A stretch of 64,000 nt of DNA, from positions 97,661 through 161,660 of the forward strand of contig CAVYPM010000014.1 of NCBI GenBank assembly GCA_963770375.1, written 5' to 3'. A model generated the notes under the pieces. That model was not told the origin of the DNA. It worked only from the letters and a program-made list of their open reading frames with translations, and made no database searches. Source of the DNA: DASVBE01 sp963770375. Lineage in GTDB: Bacteria; Actinomycetota; Actinomycetes; Streptosporangiales; Streptosporangiaceae. Position numbers and translations under genes: made by a program. Positions 30,376-40,179 of this stretch are shown piece by piece (the stretch's first letter is position 1; each line of letters starts with the position of its first letter).

Positions 30376-32205
30376 TCAGCGACGGAACCGGCGGGTCACC
30401 GACGAAGTCAGCTCGGTCAGCTCGGTAACCCCCAGGGCCCGGGCGAACATCACGTACAGCAGCAGCGCGCCGATGCCCGCCACCGAGGCCTGGATCAGCG
30501 CGGCCAGCGTGCCCTCCGGGATCAGCACGCTGATCATGACGATCCACGCCAGGCAGAACAGCACCGCCGGGATCGTGGCCAGGTGCAGCTTCACCAGCAT
30601 GGCGCCGATCCGCCGCCCGTCCAGTCCGCCGGTGCGCCGGGCCACGATGGCCCACGCCACAACCGTGCCGACCAGGTTCGCCAGGCCGAACCCGGCGCCC
30701 AGCCCGGCCACCACCTGGGACGGCGGCAGAATCGCCAGGGCCATCAGGTTCGCCGCGATGTTCACGGCCATGGTCAGCACGCCGATCAGCGCCGGGGTCC
30801 GGCTGTCGTGCATCGCGTAGAACACCCGCAGCAGCAGCTGGAACAGCATGTAGGGGACCAGGCCCAGGGAGAACACGGCGAACACCACACCGAGAACCTT
30901 GGCGTCCGCGAACGACGTGCTGCCGTAGCCGAGCAGGACCTCGGACAGCTGCGGGCCGAGCACCGCCAGGATCAGCGCCGCGGGCGCGACGATCACCGAC
31001 GACAGCCGGACCCCGGTCGAGAAGTCGTCCCGGACCAGGCCGTACTGCCGGTCCGCGGCGTGCGCGCTCATCCGCGGCAGCAGCGCGGTGATGACCGAGA
31101 TCCCGACGATCGCGTACGGCATCTGGAACAGCTGCCAGGCGTAGCTGTAGTCGGTGAAGCCAGACCCGTTGACGTGGTGCGCCCGCACCGCGGCCTCGTT
31201 GGCCACCCGCGAGGTGATCAGGAAGGCCACCTGGGTGGTCGCGATGTAGCCGAACATCCAGCCGGCCATCCGGCGGATCTCGGTCATCTCGGACCGGCGG
31301 AAGTCGTACCGCGGCCGCCAGCGGAACCCCACCCGCCGCAGCGAGGGCACCAGCGCCAGGGTCTGCACGATGATGCCCAGCGTCGTGCCGATGCCCAGGA
31401 GCTTGACCTCAGCGGGGGAGATCGTGGCGGTGTTCAGGTTCAGCCCGGCGGTCAGCATGAACAGCGCGCCGACGCCGATCACCACCAGGTTGTTGAGCAC
31501 CGGGGTCCACATCGGGGCGGCGAAGCTGCCGCGCGCGTTGAGGATCGCGCCGGCCAGCGAGCTCATCCCGTAGAAGAAGATCTGCGGGATGAAGAAGTAG
31601 GCGAACACCACCATCACCGAGTGCTCGCTGCCGTGCACCGACGCCGCGTACAGGCTGACCAGCGGGCCCGCGATCAGCGTGGCGACCACCGTGACGCCGC
31701 CCAGGGCCAGCGCCACCAGCGTGAAGATCCGCTGGTCGTAACCCTCGCCCCGGTCGCTGTCCCGCTTCGCCGCGGTGACCAGCAGCGGCACCACGACGCT
31801 GGTCAGGATGCCGCCCAGGGCCAGGTTGTAGACCGTGTTCGGCAGCGTGTTGGCGTTGTTGTAGGCGTCGGCCAGGGTGCCGACGCCCAGCGCGTAGCCG
31901 AACACCGCGGTCCGCAGGAAGCCGGTGATCCGCGAGGCCAGCGTGCCGACGGCCATGACCCCGCTGGACCGGACCAGGCTGTCCGTCCCGCTGGCCGTCC
32001 CGCCGGACGGGGGCCCGGGCTCACCCGGCCCGCCCTCCGCGCCGCTGTCCAGGCCTTCCGCGGGACCGCCGGGGCCCGGGAACTCCCCGGGCCAGGCGGA
32101 GTCCGCCTGGTCGCTTTCCTGCGCTGGGTAGTGGCCCGGTGCGCTGCTCATCCAGCGTCCGCCGTCAGCCGCCGTCGGTCCGGCCGGGGGCGCTGGCGTA
32201 CTCAT
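30376..32205 (-). CDS. murJ: Lipid II flippase MurJ (MviN)
   Basis: MurJ moves lipid II across the membrane for peptidoglycan synthesis. The 609-residue product has a Pro/Gly-rich cytoplasmic N-terminus of about 80 residues, then 13-14 hydrophobic segments with the family signatures SRITGFLRTAVFGYALG, ADAYNNANTLPNTVYNLALG and PQIFFYGMSSLAGAILNARG. The ATG at 32205 follows GGAGG by 6 bases and lies inside the 3' end of the preceding DUF6049 gene (41-bp overlap). Confidence 0.95.
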   Translation of the reverse strand: MSTPAPPAGPTAADGGRWMSSAPGHYPAQESDQADSAWPGEFPGPGGPAEGLDSGAEGGPGEPGPPSGGTASGTDSLVRSSGVMAVGTLASRITGFLRTAVFGYALGVGTLADAYNNANTLPNTVYNLALGGILTSVVVPLLVTAAKRDSDRGEGYDQRIFTLVALALGGVTVVATLIAGPLVSLYAASVHGSEHSVMVVFAYFFIPQIFFYGMSSLAGAILNARGSFAAPMWTPVLNNLVVIGVGALFMLTAGLNLNTATISPAEVKLLGIGTTLGIIVQTLALVPSLRRVGFRWRPRYDFRRSEMTEIRRMAGWMFGYIATTQVAFLITSRVANEAAVRAHHVNGSGFTDYSYAWQLFQMPYAIVGISVITALLPRMSAHAADRQYGLVRDDFSTGVRLSSVIVAPAALILAVLGPQLSEVLLGYGSTSFADAKVLGVVFAVFSLGLVPYMLFQLLLRVFYAMHDSRTPALIGVLTMAVNIAANLMALAILPPSQVVAGLGAGFGLANLVGTVVAWAIVARRTGGLDGRRIGAMLVKLHLATIPAVLFCLAWIVMISVLIPEGTLAALIQASVAGIGALLLYVMFARALGVTELTELTSSVTRRFRR

Positions 32206-34546
32206 CCGGGTCCTCCGCTGAGGGATCGTCGTCACTGCGGTCGGCTCCGACGTTATCGGCTCCACCCGGTTCTCCGGGCCCATCCTGGGCGCCGGCGCCC
32301 GCCGTGGCGGACTGGTCGCCGCGGCCCCGGCGCAGCGCCCGGCGGACCGAGGCCAGCAGGAACACGGCCAGCGCGATCCCGATGATGTACAGCGCCAGCG
32401 TGCCGAAATGCGTTGCCTGGACGGTCAGCGTCACCTCGGCGGCGGGCAGCCGGGCCCCGCCCGGCGCGGTCAGCGCCAGCTGGATCGTGGTGGACCCCAC
32501 TCCGGCGGCCCGGACCCGGAGCTTGAGCGTCTGGTCGGTGTGCGCGGCCACGGTGACGTCACGGGCCGGCAGTTTCACGTCGATCCGCCCGCCGGACGGC
32601 GCGCTCACGACCAGCTCCACCCGGACCGCGACCGGCAGCCGGTTGGCGATGGACACCGGCAGCGTGCCGGACAGGCCACCGAGCGTGACCCGCTGCGGGC
32701 CGATGACCTGCACCGCCCGCAGCTGGCTGGAGACGTAGCTGGATACCTGGCGGACCAGGCTGGCCGCGGTGGCGGCCCGCCGGCCACCGCCCCGCCACGC
32801 CGACGACTCGGTGCCCAGCCGCGCGGCGACCAGGTCCGGGTTCTTCTGCACCAGGATGCTCTGCAGCAGGGCTGCCTGGGTGCCGAGCTGCCTGACCTGC
32901 CGCAGCAGCCCCCGCTGCAGCTCGTCCCGGCTGGTCACCTGCCGCAGGTGCCGGGTTACCTGGCCGGCGTTCGGGGCCGTCGCGGCCAGCTTGGCCAGGC
33001 TGACCGGCCGCAGCCAGGGCGCGCTCGACGTGCTGGCCAGCAGGTCGGCGGCCAGCTGCGGCGGCGGATCCCAGCGCCGCGGCGGGGCGATCACCAGCGA
33101 CCGGGCCAGGTCCGGCTGCTCCGCGGCGATCATCGCGGTCTCGGCCAGCACCCGCTGCCGCACCGAGAACGCCGCGCCTGCCGACGTGCTGGCCACGTTG
33201 GCCTGGCCGAGGATCTGCGAGATCGTGCTGTCGGAGACCAGCACGCGCATCCGCGGGCCCACCCCGGACGGCGTCGAGCTGACCGCGCTCGGGGTGTAGT
33301 TCACCGTGTCGGGCGGCCGCATCACCGAGCTGTTCAGCACGACCGTGCGGATGCCGTCGGCGCCCAGCGCGGAGATCACGCTGAAGCTGGCGATCCCGCC
33401 GGCCGGCCAGGCCAGGCGGCTGTCCAGCCGGCCGCCGCCGGGGATGGCCGGGCCGCTCCCCGGCTTGTCCCCCGTGCTGCTGGTGGCCGCGGAGCCGGAG
33501 CCGGACGCCTGGCGGGGGGCCAGCGCCTGCCCGGCCGAGGCCCGGCCGAAGCTGATCGCCGTGGCCAGGTCGGCGTTCAGGCCCCGGTGGATCAGCGCGG
33601 CGGCGTCCACGTCGGCGTAGGGCGTCAGCAGGCCCGGTTCGCTGGCCAGCGCCGACCGGGCCGCGGCCAGCCAGGCCGCCGCGGCCTGGCTGGCGGGCCG
33701 GCTGCTGCGGCCGCCGCAGGACGGCGTCCCGCCGCTTTGGTACGGCTTGGTCATGAGCGCCGCACTGGACAGCAGTTCCGGGTCGACGGCCCAGGTCAGA
33801 TGGGTGCGGGCGGCGTAGTCCCGGCCCGCCGCGAGCAGCCTGCCGAGCCGCCCGTGCGGGGTCAGGCTGGCCGCCAGCCGGTTGCTCAGCAGGCCGCCGC
33901 AGGCCGACCGGTCCGGGCGGCCGATCAGCGGCCAGATCCAGGAGATGTCCTGGCGCTTCGGGTTCTGCCTGGCTTTGCCGGGCCAGTACGGCAGGAAGGT
34001 CCGCTCGGCGATCAGCGCGGCGCCGTCCTGGCCGACCACCTCGGCGGCCAGCGGGTAGACCCCGAACGAGGTCAGCCCGGCCTGCGCCGGCTTGAGCTTG
34101 ACCGAGAAGTCAGCGGTGGCCTTCGGGGCCAGCGTGGCGATCAGCGGCACCGCCGTGCCGGTGACAGGGGAGTCCGCCACGGTCGTGCTGTCGGCGTACG
34201 CCTGGAGCGCGTCGCGGCTGGTCAGCGCCGAATGCGAGGAGCGCAGCTGGACTTTGAGGCCGGTCAGCGGGCTGTCCGAGGTGTTCGTCACGGTCCCGCT
34301 GACCACCACCGGGTGCTTCGCGGTCAGGTAGTCCGGGCTGACGTTCAGGATGGTCAGCGACACCGGCAGCGCGCTGCCCGCCGACTGGCCCGCGGCCCCG
34401 GCCACCTCCGCCGCGGCCGGCCCGCCGCCGGCCACCGCCGCCGCCAGCGCGCACACACCGGCCAGCGCGGCCAGCACCCGGCCCCTGTGCTGCCAGGACC
34501 AGGGCCGCCGGGCCCAGGGCCGCCGGGCCCAGGGCCGGCCGGGCAC
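32165..34546 (-). CDS. DUF6049-family secreted or membrane-anchored protein
   Basis: This 793-residue protein has an N-terminal signal sequence (VLAALAGVCALAAAVAGGGPAAA), a large extracytoplasmic region with an early Ig-like segment (VSLTILNVSPDYLTAKHPVV), and a C-terminal transmembrane helix (FGTLALYIIGIALAVFLLASV) with an acidic tail. The architecture and position directly before murJ match DUF6049 of actinobacteria, an uncharacterised family probably acting in the cell envelope. It diverges from pcnA. Confidence 0.85.
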   Translation of the reverse strand: MPGRPWARRPWARRPWSWQHRGRVLAALAGVCALAAAVAGGGPAAAEVAGAAGQSAGSALPVSLTILNVSPDYLTAKHPVVVSGTVTNTSDSPLTGLKVQLRSSHSALTSRDALQAYADSTTVADSPVTGTAVPLIATLAPKATADFSVKLKPAQAGLTSFGVYPLAAEVVGQDGAALIAERTFLPYWPGKARQNPKRQDISWIWPLIGRPDRSACGGLLSNRLAASLTPHGRLGRLLAAGRDYAARTHLTWAVDPELLSSAALMTKPYQSGGTPSCGGRSSRPASQAAAAWLAAARSALASEPGLLTPYADVDAAALIHRGLNADLATAISFGRASAGQALAPRQASGSGSAATSSTGDKPGSGPAIPGGGRLDSRLAWPAGGIASFSVISALGADGIRTVVLNSSVMRPPDTVNYTPSAVSSTPSGVGPRMRVLVSDSTISQILGQANVASTSAGAAFSVRQRVLAETAMIAAEQPDLARSLVIAPPRRWDPPPQLAADLLASTSSAPWLRPVSLAKLAATAPNAGQVTRHLRQVTSRDELQRGLLRQVRQLGTQAALLQSILVQKNPDLVAARLGTESSAWRGGGRRAATAASLVRQVSSYVSSQLRAVQVIGPQRVTLGGLSGTLPVSIANRLPVAVRVELVVSAPSGGRIDVKLPARDVTVAAHTDQTLKLRVRAAGVGSTTIQLALTAPGGARLPAAEVTLTVQATHFGTLALYIIGIALAVFLLASVRRALRRGRGDQSATAGAGAQDGPGEPGGADNVGADRSDDDPSAEDPDEYASAPGRTDGG

Positions 34547-34693
34547 GGTGGGTGGTCAGGCGGACGGAGCATGGCGGAAATGCTATTGCCGCCCGGCCGC
34601 GGCCAGCAGCCAGCACCGTACGCTGAGTGTGTCGATCACGGGGTTCCTCCCGGCTCCCGGGTTTCCCCAGACTATGCGTAACACTTACCCTCA

Positions 34694-36222
34694 GTGCCCG
34701 TGCCGGATTCCACTTCTCCTCTTGGTCCGCAGGAGCGCGCGGCTGCCGCGCGCCTGCTGGCTTCCGCCTGGCCGGTCGCCGCCAGCCTGGGCGAGATCTT
34801 TGCCCGCCACGGACATCAGCTCGCCATCGTCGGCGGGTCGGTGCGCGACGTCTTCCTCCGGCGCCGCTCTGCCGACCTGGACCTGACCACGGACGCGCGG
34901 CCCGAGCGGGTGCTGGAGATCACGCGGACTGGGCGGACAGCACCTGGTCGGCCGGGGTCGCCTTCGGCACGGTCGGCCTGCGCAAGGGCCGGGACACCAT
35001 CGAGATCACCACCTACCGCAGCGAGGAGTACGACCCCGGGTCCCGCAAGCCCGCGGTGAGCTTCGGCCGCACCCTGGAAGGCGACCTGGCCCGGCGCGAC
35101 TTCACGATCAACGCGATGGCCGCCCGGCTGCCCTCCTTCGAGGTCGTCGACCTCTTCGGCGGCTTCGCCGACCTGCGGGACAAGGTGCTGCGCACGCCGG
35201 GCCGGCCCGGCCAGTCGCTCAGCGACGACCCGCTGCGCACGCTGCGCGCCGCCCGGTTCGCCGCCCAGCTGGGCTGCACCGTGGCGCCGGACCTGGCCGC
35301 GGCGATGACCGAGTTCGCGCCGCGGCTGGACATCGTCGTCTCCGCCGAGCGGATCTCCGCCGAGCTGACCAAGCTGATGCTGGCCGCCGATCCTGTCCGG
35401 GGCATCGCGCTGCTCACCGAGACCGGCGTGGCCGAGCACGTGCTGCCGGAGGTGCCCCGGCTGCAGCTCGAGGCCGACGAGCACTACCGGCACAAGGACG
35501 TCTACCAGCACTCGCTGACCGTGCTGGACCAGGCCATCGGCCTCGAGGCGCGGTACGGCCTGGAGCAGGACCTGGTGCTGCGGCTGGCCGCGCTGCTGCA
35601 CGACATCGGCAAGCCGAAGACCCGCTCGCTGCTGCCCGGCGGCCGGGTGGCCTTCCACCATCACGAGGTGATCGGGGCCCGGATGGCCAAGGCCCGGCTG
35701 ACCGCGCTGCGGTTCCCCGGCGCGGTGGTGGCCGACGTGTCCAAGCTGATCGAGCTGCACCTGCGGTTCCACGGCTACGGCACCGGTGAGTGGACCGACT
35801 CGGCGGTGCGCCGCTACGTGGCCGACGCGGGCCCGCTGCTCACCCGGCTGCACGCGCTGACCCGGGCCGACTGCACGACCAGGAACAAGGCCAAGGCCCA
35901 GCGGCTCGCCCGGACCTACGACGACCTGGAACGGCGTATCGCGGTGCTGGCCGAGGAAGAGGAGCTGGCCAGGCTCCGCCCCGACCTGGACGGCAACCAG
36001 ATCATGCGGATCCTCGGCATCGGCCCCGGCCCGCAGGTCGGCCAGGCCCGCAGCTTCCTGCTCGACCTGCGTATCGAGCGCGGCCCGCTGGGCGCCGAGC
36101 AGGCCACTCACGAGCTGCTGCGCTGGGCCGGGCGATCCGCGCCCGCAGCGGAGCCCGGGGACGGCCCGCCGGAATCCGGCGGCGGAGCCCCTGCGGATGC
36201 CGGGGACGGCTCCCGCAGCTGA
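34694..36222 (+). CDS. pcnA: CCA tRNA nucleotidyltransferase (one apparent frameshift)
   Basis: This enzyme adds or repairs the 3' CCA of tRNA from CTP and ATP. The GTG start gives an N-terminal nucleotidyltransferase head with GGSVRD and ADLDLTTDARP. At about 34925-34932 the frame shifts by -1 and continues as DWADSTWSAGVAFGTVG, RRDFTINAMA and an HD domain (LLHDIGKPKTR, HHHEVIGA), to a Pro/Gly tail. One missing base explains the break; both halves are conserved. The last 115 bases overlap the convergent transporter gene. Confidence 0.92.
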
Positions 36223-37517
36223 CCGTTCAGCAGCAGGTAGCCGCCCGCGGCCAGGAGGTAGCCCGCGGCCACCACGATGAGCATCGGGTAGGAGAACCCG
36301 TTGTCCGGCATGAACGGCGCGCAGACCGCCGCCCCGAGCACGAACGCGGCGTTGTAGAGCATGTCGTTGATGGAGAACACCCGGCCGCGGAAGTCGTCGT
36401 CCACCCGCTGCTGCAGGATCGTCGAGGTGCAGATGGCTACGCCCTGCGCGACCAGGCCCAGCGCGAACCCGATGACCAGGAACGGCACCTGCCGGAAGGT
36501 CGCGCCCAGCACCCCGGTGCACACCCCGCCGGCGGCCAGCAGGACAGCGATCCAGGCCGGCTTCGGCAGCCGCCGGGTGGCCGCCGGCGTGACCAGTGCG
36601 GCGAGCCCGTAGCCGGCCGCCGAGGTGATCACCAGCAGGGAGAAGTGGCTGAGCGCCGCCGAGCCGCCGCTGCCCGGGTAGAAGTAGTTCCGGTACAGCA
36701 GGATCGACATCAGCAGCAGGATCCCGTACAGGAACCGGTGGCTGCCGGTGGCCAGCAGCGCCGCCGCGGCCTGCCGCCGGGCCGCCACGTGCCGCACCCC
36801 GGCCACCAGCCCGTCCAGCACGGCCCGCAGCTCGCGGCGCAGCCGCCCGCGCCCGGCCGTGCCCGCGTCCGGGCCGAGCAGGCCGCGGGCCATCCGCAGG
36901 GCGGCCAGCCCGGCGATCAGGTAGCAGGCCCCGGCCGCGGCCATCACCGCCGCCGAGCCGCCGGGACCGCCGCCGGTCAGCCGGTGCACGCCCAGGCCGA
37001 TCAGCCCGCCGGCGAAGGCGACGATCGTGCCCGAGGTCGGCGCGACCGAGTTGGCCATCACCAGCTTGTCGTCGGCGACCACCCGCGGCAGCGCGGCCGA
37101 CAGCGCGGACAGGAAGAACCGGTTCACCCCGAGCACGGCCAGCGCGGCCAGGTACAGCGGCAGCCCCAGCGTGCCCGAGGCGATGAAGAACGCGGCCACG
37201 GCCACGAACCCGGCCCGGATCACCGCCGACCAGACCAGGATCTGCCGCCGCTGCCAGCGGTCGATGAACACCCCGGCGAACGGCCCGGCCAGCGAGTAGG
37301 GCAGGTACAGCACGGCGAACGCCTCGGCGGCGGCCAGCGGGTCGGGGAAGATCTGCGCGGAGAAGAACACGTAGGCGGCCAGCCCGGCGTTGAACACCCC
37401 GTCGCCGGTCTGCGAGATCAGCCGGGTCGCGAACAGCTTCCTGAAGTCCGGCTCGGCCAGCACCGTGCGCAGGTCCCCGGCAAATGAGGACCGGCCGCGG
37501 CCGCGCGGAGGGGTCAC
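36108..37517 (-). CDS. Major facilitator superfamily transporter
   Basis: This 469-residue integral membrane protein has about 12 hydrophobic segments, MFS_1/MFS_3-like. The loop-2 region (GVFIDRWQRRQILVWSA) resembles drug/proton antiporter signatures. The substrate is unknown. The Pro/Ser-rich tail is encoded antisense to the 3' end of pcnA. It has its own start just left of the ino1 terminator. Confidence 0.85.
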   Translation of the reverse strand: MTPPRGRGRSSFAGDLRTVLAEPDFRKLFATRLISQTGDGVFNAGLAAYVFFSAQIFPDPLAAAEAFAVLYLPYSLAGPFAGVFIDRWQRRQILVWSAVIRAGFVAVAAFFIASGTLGLPLYLAALAVLGVNRFFLSALSAALPRVVADDKLVMANSVAPTSGTIVAFAGGLIGLGVHRLTGGGPGGSAAVMAAAGACYLIAGLAALRMARGLLGPDAGTAGRGRLRRELRAVLDGLVAGVRHVAARRQAAAALLATGSHRFLYGILLLMSILLYRNYFYPGSGGSAALSHFSLLVITSAAGYGLAALVTPAATRRLPKPAWIAVLLAAGGVCTGVLGATFRQVPFLVIGFALGLVAQGVAICTSTILQQRVDDDFRGRVFSINDMLYNAAFVLGAAVCAPFMPDNGFSYPMLIVVAAGYLLAAGGYLLLNGQLREPSPASAGAPPPDSGGPSPGSAAGADRPAQRSSS

Positions 37518-37574
37518 GCAGTCAGCTTAGGCGGCCGGGCGGCTTAGGCGGCCGGGCCGGCTGCGCCGGGAACG

Positions 37575-37615
37575 GCAGGGGCCGGGCCCGCCTCCCCGGC
37601 GGTCCCGGCCCCTGC
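37575..37615 (-). terminator. Hairpin terminator downstream of ino1
   Basis: The 12-bp arms gcaggggccggg and cccggcccctgc enclose a 17-nt loop, 26 bases after the ino1 stop and before the transporter gene. There is no T-tract. Confidence 0.7.
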
Positions 37616-37640
37616 GCTGTCGCTCAGGCGGTGCGGCGCG

Positions 37641-38720
37641 TCAGCGCTCCACCTCGCCGCGGATGAACTTCTCCACCGCGTCCCTGGCCTCGTCGTCGCT
37701 GTACTGCTCGGGCGGCGACTTCATGAAGTACGAGGCGGCCGACAGGATCGGCCCGCCGATGCCGCGGTCCTTGGCGATCTTGGCCGCGCGGACCGCGTCG
37801 ATGATCACGCCGGCCGAGTTCGGCGAGTCCCAGACCTCGAGCTTGTACTCGAGGCTGAGCGGCGTGTCGCCGAACGACCGGCCCTCGAGCCGGACGTAAG
37901 CCCACTTGCGGTCATCCAGCCACGGCACGTGGTCGGACGGGCCGATGTGCACCGAGGCCCGCTCCATCTCGTGCGGGATCTGGGAGGTGACCGACTGGGT
38001 CTTGGAGATCTTCTTGGACACCAGCCGGCTGCGCTCCAGCATGTTCATGAAGTCCATGTTGCCGCCGAAGTTCAGCTGGTAGGTCCGCAGCAGCTCGACC
38101 CCGCGGTCCTCGAACAGCTTGGCCATCACCCGGTGCGTGATCGTGGCGCCCACCTGCGACTTGATGTCGTCGCCGATGATCGGCACGCCCGCCTCGGTGA
38201 ACTTGCGGGCCCACTCCGGGTCGGAGGCGATGAACACCGGCAGCGCGTTGACGAAGGCCACGCCCGCGTCGATCGCGCACTGCGCGTAGTACTTGTCGGC
38301 CTGCTCGGACCCCACCGGCAGGTAGGAGACCAGCACGTCGGCGCCGCTCTCGCGGAGCGCGGCGGTCACGTCCACCGGCTGCTCGTCGGACTCGGTGATG
38401 ATCTCCCGGTAGTACTCGCCGAGGCCGTCGTACGTCGGCCCGCGCTGCACCGTGACCCCGGACGGCGGCACGTCGCAGATCTTGATGGTGTTGTTCTCGC
38501 TGGCCACGATGGCCTCGGCCAGGTCGCGGCCGACCTTCTTGGCGTCCACGTCGAAGGCGGCGACGAACTCGATGTCGCCCACGTGGTAGTCGCCGAAGCG
38601 CACGTGCATGAGGCCGGGCACCCGGGAGGCCGGGTCAGCGCCCTTGTAGTACTCGACGCCCTGGACCAGGGAGCTCGCGCAGTTGCCCACGCCGACGATC
38701 GCTACCCGTACCGATCCCAT
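37641..38720 (-). CDS. ino1: Inositol-3-phosphate synthase
   Basis: The enzyme converts glucose 6-phosphate to 1L-myo-inositol 1-phosphate using NAD. This feeds phosphatidylinositol and mycothiol synthesis, which is typical of actinobacteria. The 359 residues match the short bacterial form. There is a Rossmann start VAIVGVGNCASSLVQG, then SYLPVGSEQADKYYA, GDDIKSQVGATITHR and NFGGNMDF. A padR gene lies upstream with a 45-bp gap on the same strand, a pairing conserved in Streptomyces. Confidence 0.95.
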   Translation of the reverse strand: MGSVRVAIVGVGNCASSLVQGVEYYKGADPASRVPGLMHVRFGDYHVGDIEFVAAFDVDAKKVGRDLAEAIVASENNTIKICDVPPSGVTVQRGPTYDGLGEYYREIITESDEQPVDVTAALRESGADVLVSYLPVGSEQADKYYAQCAIDAGVAFVNALPVFIASDPEWARKFTEAGVPIIGDDIKSQVGATITHRVMAKLFEDRGVELLRTYQLNFGGNMDFMNMLERSRLVSKKISKTQSVTSQIPHEMERASVHIGPSDHVPWLDDRKWAYVRLEGRSFGDTPLSLEYKLEVWDSPNSAGVIIDAVRAAKIAKDRGIGGPILSAASYFMKSPPEQYSDDEARDAVEKFIRGEVER

Positions 38721-38765
38721 GAGGTTGTGCTCCTTATCTCAGTGCCTGACGGTGCCGCTGGCGGA

Positions 38766-39383
38766 TCAGCCAGCCGAGCCCGCCCGGCCGTCATCTCGAT
38801 GGCCCGCTTGGGGGCTCCCCGGGCCCGCGTCCGACTGCCGTTCCGAGGCGATGAGCTCGTTCAGCCAGCGGACTTCCCGCTCGACTGACTCCAGCCCGTG
38901 CTGCTGTAGCTCGAGGGTGTAGCGGTCGACCCGCTCCCGGGTCCTGGTCAGCCCGGCCCGGACGCCTTCGAGCCGCTCCTCGAGGCGGGACCGGCGGCCT
39001 TCCAGGATCCGCAGCCGGATGTCGGCCCGGGTCTGGCCGAAGAACGCGAAGTGCACGCCGAAGCCGTCGTCCTCCCAGGCCGCCGGGCCGGCCTGGGAGA
39101 GCAGGTCCTGAAGCCGCTCCTTGCCGTCCGCGGTCAGCCGGTAGACGATCTTGGACCGGCGGCCGGAGAGCGGCATCGGGGTGGCCGGGGCCGCTTCTTC
39201 CTCCGCGATCATGCCCTGCGCCAGCAGCTCCTTCAGGCACGGGTACAGCGACCCGTAGCCGAAGGCGCGGAACGCGCCGAGCACTGCGTTGAGCCGCTTG
39301 CGCAGCTCGTAACCGTGCATGGGGGTCTCGTGCAGCAGTCCGAGGACGGCAAGCTCGAGAACGCCAGAACGCTGGCTGGCCAT
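38766..39383 (-). CDS. PadR-family transcriptional regulator
   Basis: This 205-residue protein has an N-terminal winged helix (VLELAVLGLLHETPMHGYEL, then FGYGSLYPCLKEL) and a C-terminal helical dimerisation domain rich in Arg/Glu. The ATG at 39383 gives the family N-terminus MASQRSG; a GAGGAGGTG lies upstream. A 21-bp palindrome in the divergent promoter region is the likely operator, implying control of itself, ino1 and possibly the DUF5318 gene. Confidence 0.92.
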   Translation of the reverse strand: MASQRSGVLELAVLGLLHETPMHGYELRKRLNAVLGAFRAFGYGSLYPCLKELLAQGMIAEEEAAPATPMPLSGRRSKIVYRLTADGKERLQDLLSQAGPAAWEDDGFGVHFAFFGQTRADIRLRILEGRRSRLEERLEGVRAGLTRTRERVDRYTLELQQHGLESVEREVRWLNELIASERQSDAGPGSPQAGHRDDGRAGSAG

Positions 39384-39469
39384 GCCCGCCGCACCTCCTC
39401 GTGCCGATCGCTCGGTCTCATGCCGTTGGCCCACTGTTGCTGTTGGCCAGTCGTGCTGTGTGTCGCTCC

Positions 39470-39490
39470 GATGTATCGGGCCGATACATC
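39470..39490. promoter_or_regulatory. Predicted PadR operator
   Basis: gatgtatcgg and ccgatacatc form perfect 10-bp arms around a single G. The ATGTAT...ATACAT pattern is typical of PadR-family sites. It lies 87 bases upstream of the padR start, in the divergent region. Confidence 0.75.
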
Positions 39491-39622
39491 AACAAGATAT
39501 GTCGGCTGGAGCGGTCACGCAAGTCCGGGCCCCGTGGCCGGCCTGCGCGGACGGCCCGTCAGGGCCCCGCAGGCGAAGACCGGGGCTCGGCGCCAGCCCC
39601 GTTCCGTCGTACCCTGTCGCTC

Positions 39623-40021
39623 ATGAGGCGATCAGTCGTGGACTACGGACTCGCGCGGCGGGCGACGCTCGCTTCCGTGTTCGCGGGCCGGATGACCACG
39701 ACTGACGTTTGCGATGCCCACCCCTACCTGCTGCGGGCCGCGAAGTTCCACGGCGAGCCGACCACGACGCCCTGCCCGATCTGCCGGAAGGCCAAGCTCA
39801 CCCACGTCACCTACGTGTACGGGGACGAGCTCGGGCGGTACGAGGGCCGTGTGAAACAATCGCCGGAATTGGCAGAAATGGCCACGGAATATGCCGAGTT
39901 CCGGGTGTACGTGGTTGAGGTCTGCCAGTATTGCTCGTGGAATCACCTCGCGTCCTCCTATGTCCTCGGCACGGGCGAGGCACCACGCCGGCGCACCCGG
40001 CGGGCCCGGACAGGGGACTAA
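39623..40021 (+). CDS. DUF5318-family protein
   Basis: This 132-residue protein has two CxxC-type pairs (CPICRKAKL and CQYCSWNH), suggesting a structural metal site, around VTYVYGDELGRYEGR. This matches DUF5318, a conserved actinobacterial protein of unknown function encoded just upstream of a class A PBP. The ATG at 39623 opens MRRSVVDYGLARRATLA, the usual family start. Confidence 0.88.
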   Translation: MRRSVVDYGLARRATLASVFAGRMTTTDVCDAHPYLLRAAKFHGEPTTTPCPICRKAKLTHVTYVYGDELGRYEGRVKQSPELAEMATEYAEFRVYVVEVCQYCSWNHLASSYVLGTGEAPRRRTRRARTGD

Positions 40022-40179
40022 GGTGGCTGGCCGGTCCTGCCGGGACGCAGTTGCGGTGTCACGCAGGCGGATGCGGGTGGACCTCGCGATAGCCGCCGGG
40101 TAACAGCCCGGGGCCGGGTACCGTGAGTCCCGGCGAGGCCTTGATGCTTGCCCCGTGAAGCACTGACCAGCGAGGACGC

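Noticed and set aside
32571..32584. Possible parS site (gtttcacgtcgatc)
   Set aside because: Only the left half matches; it lies inside a conserved coding region, so it is a chance match.
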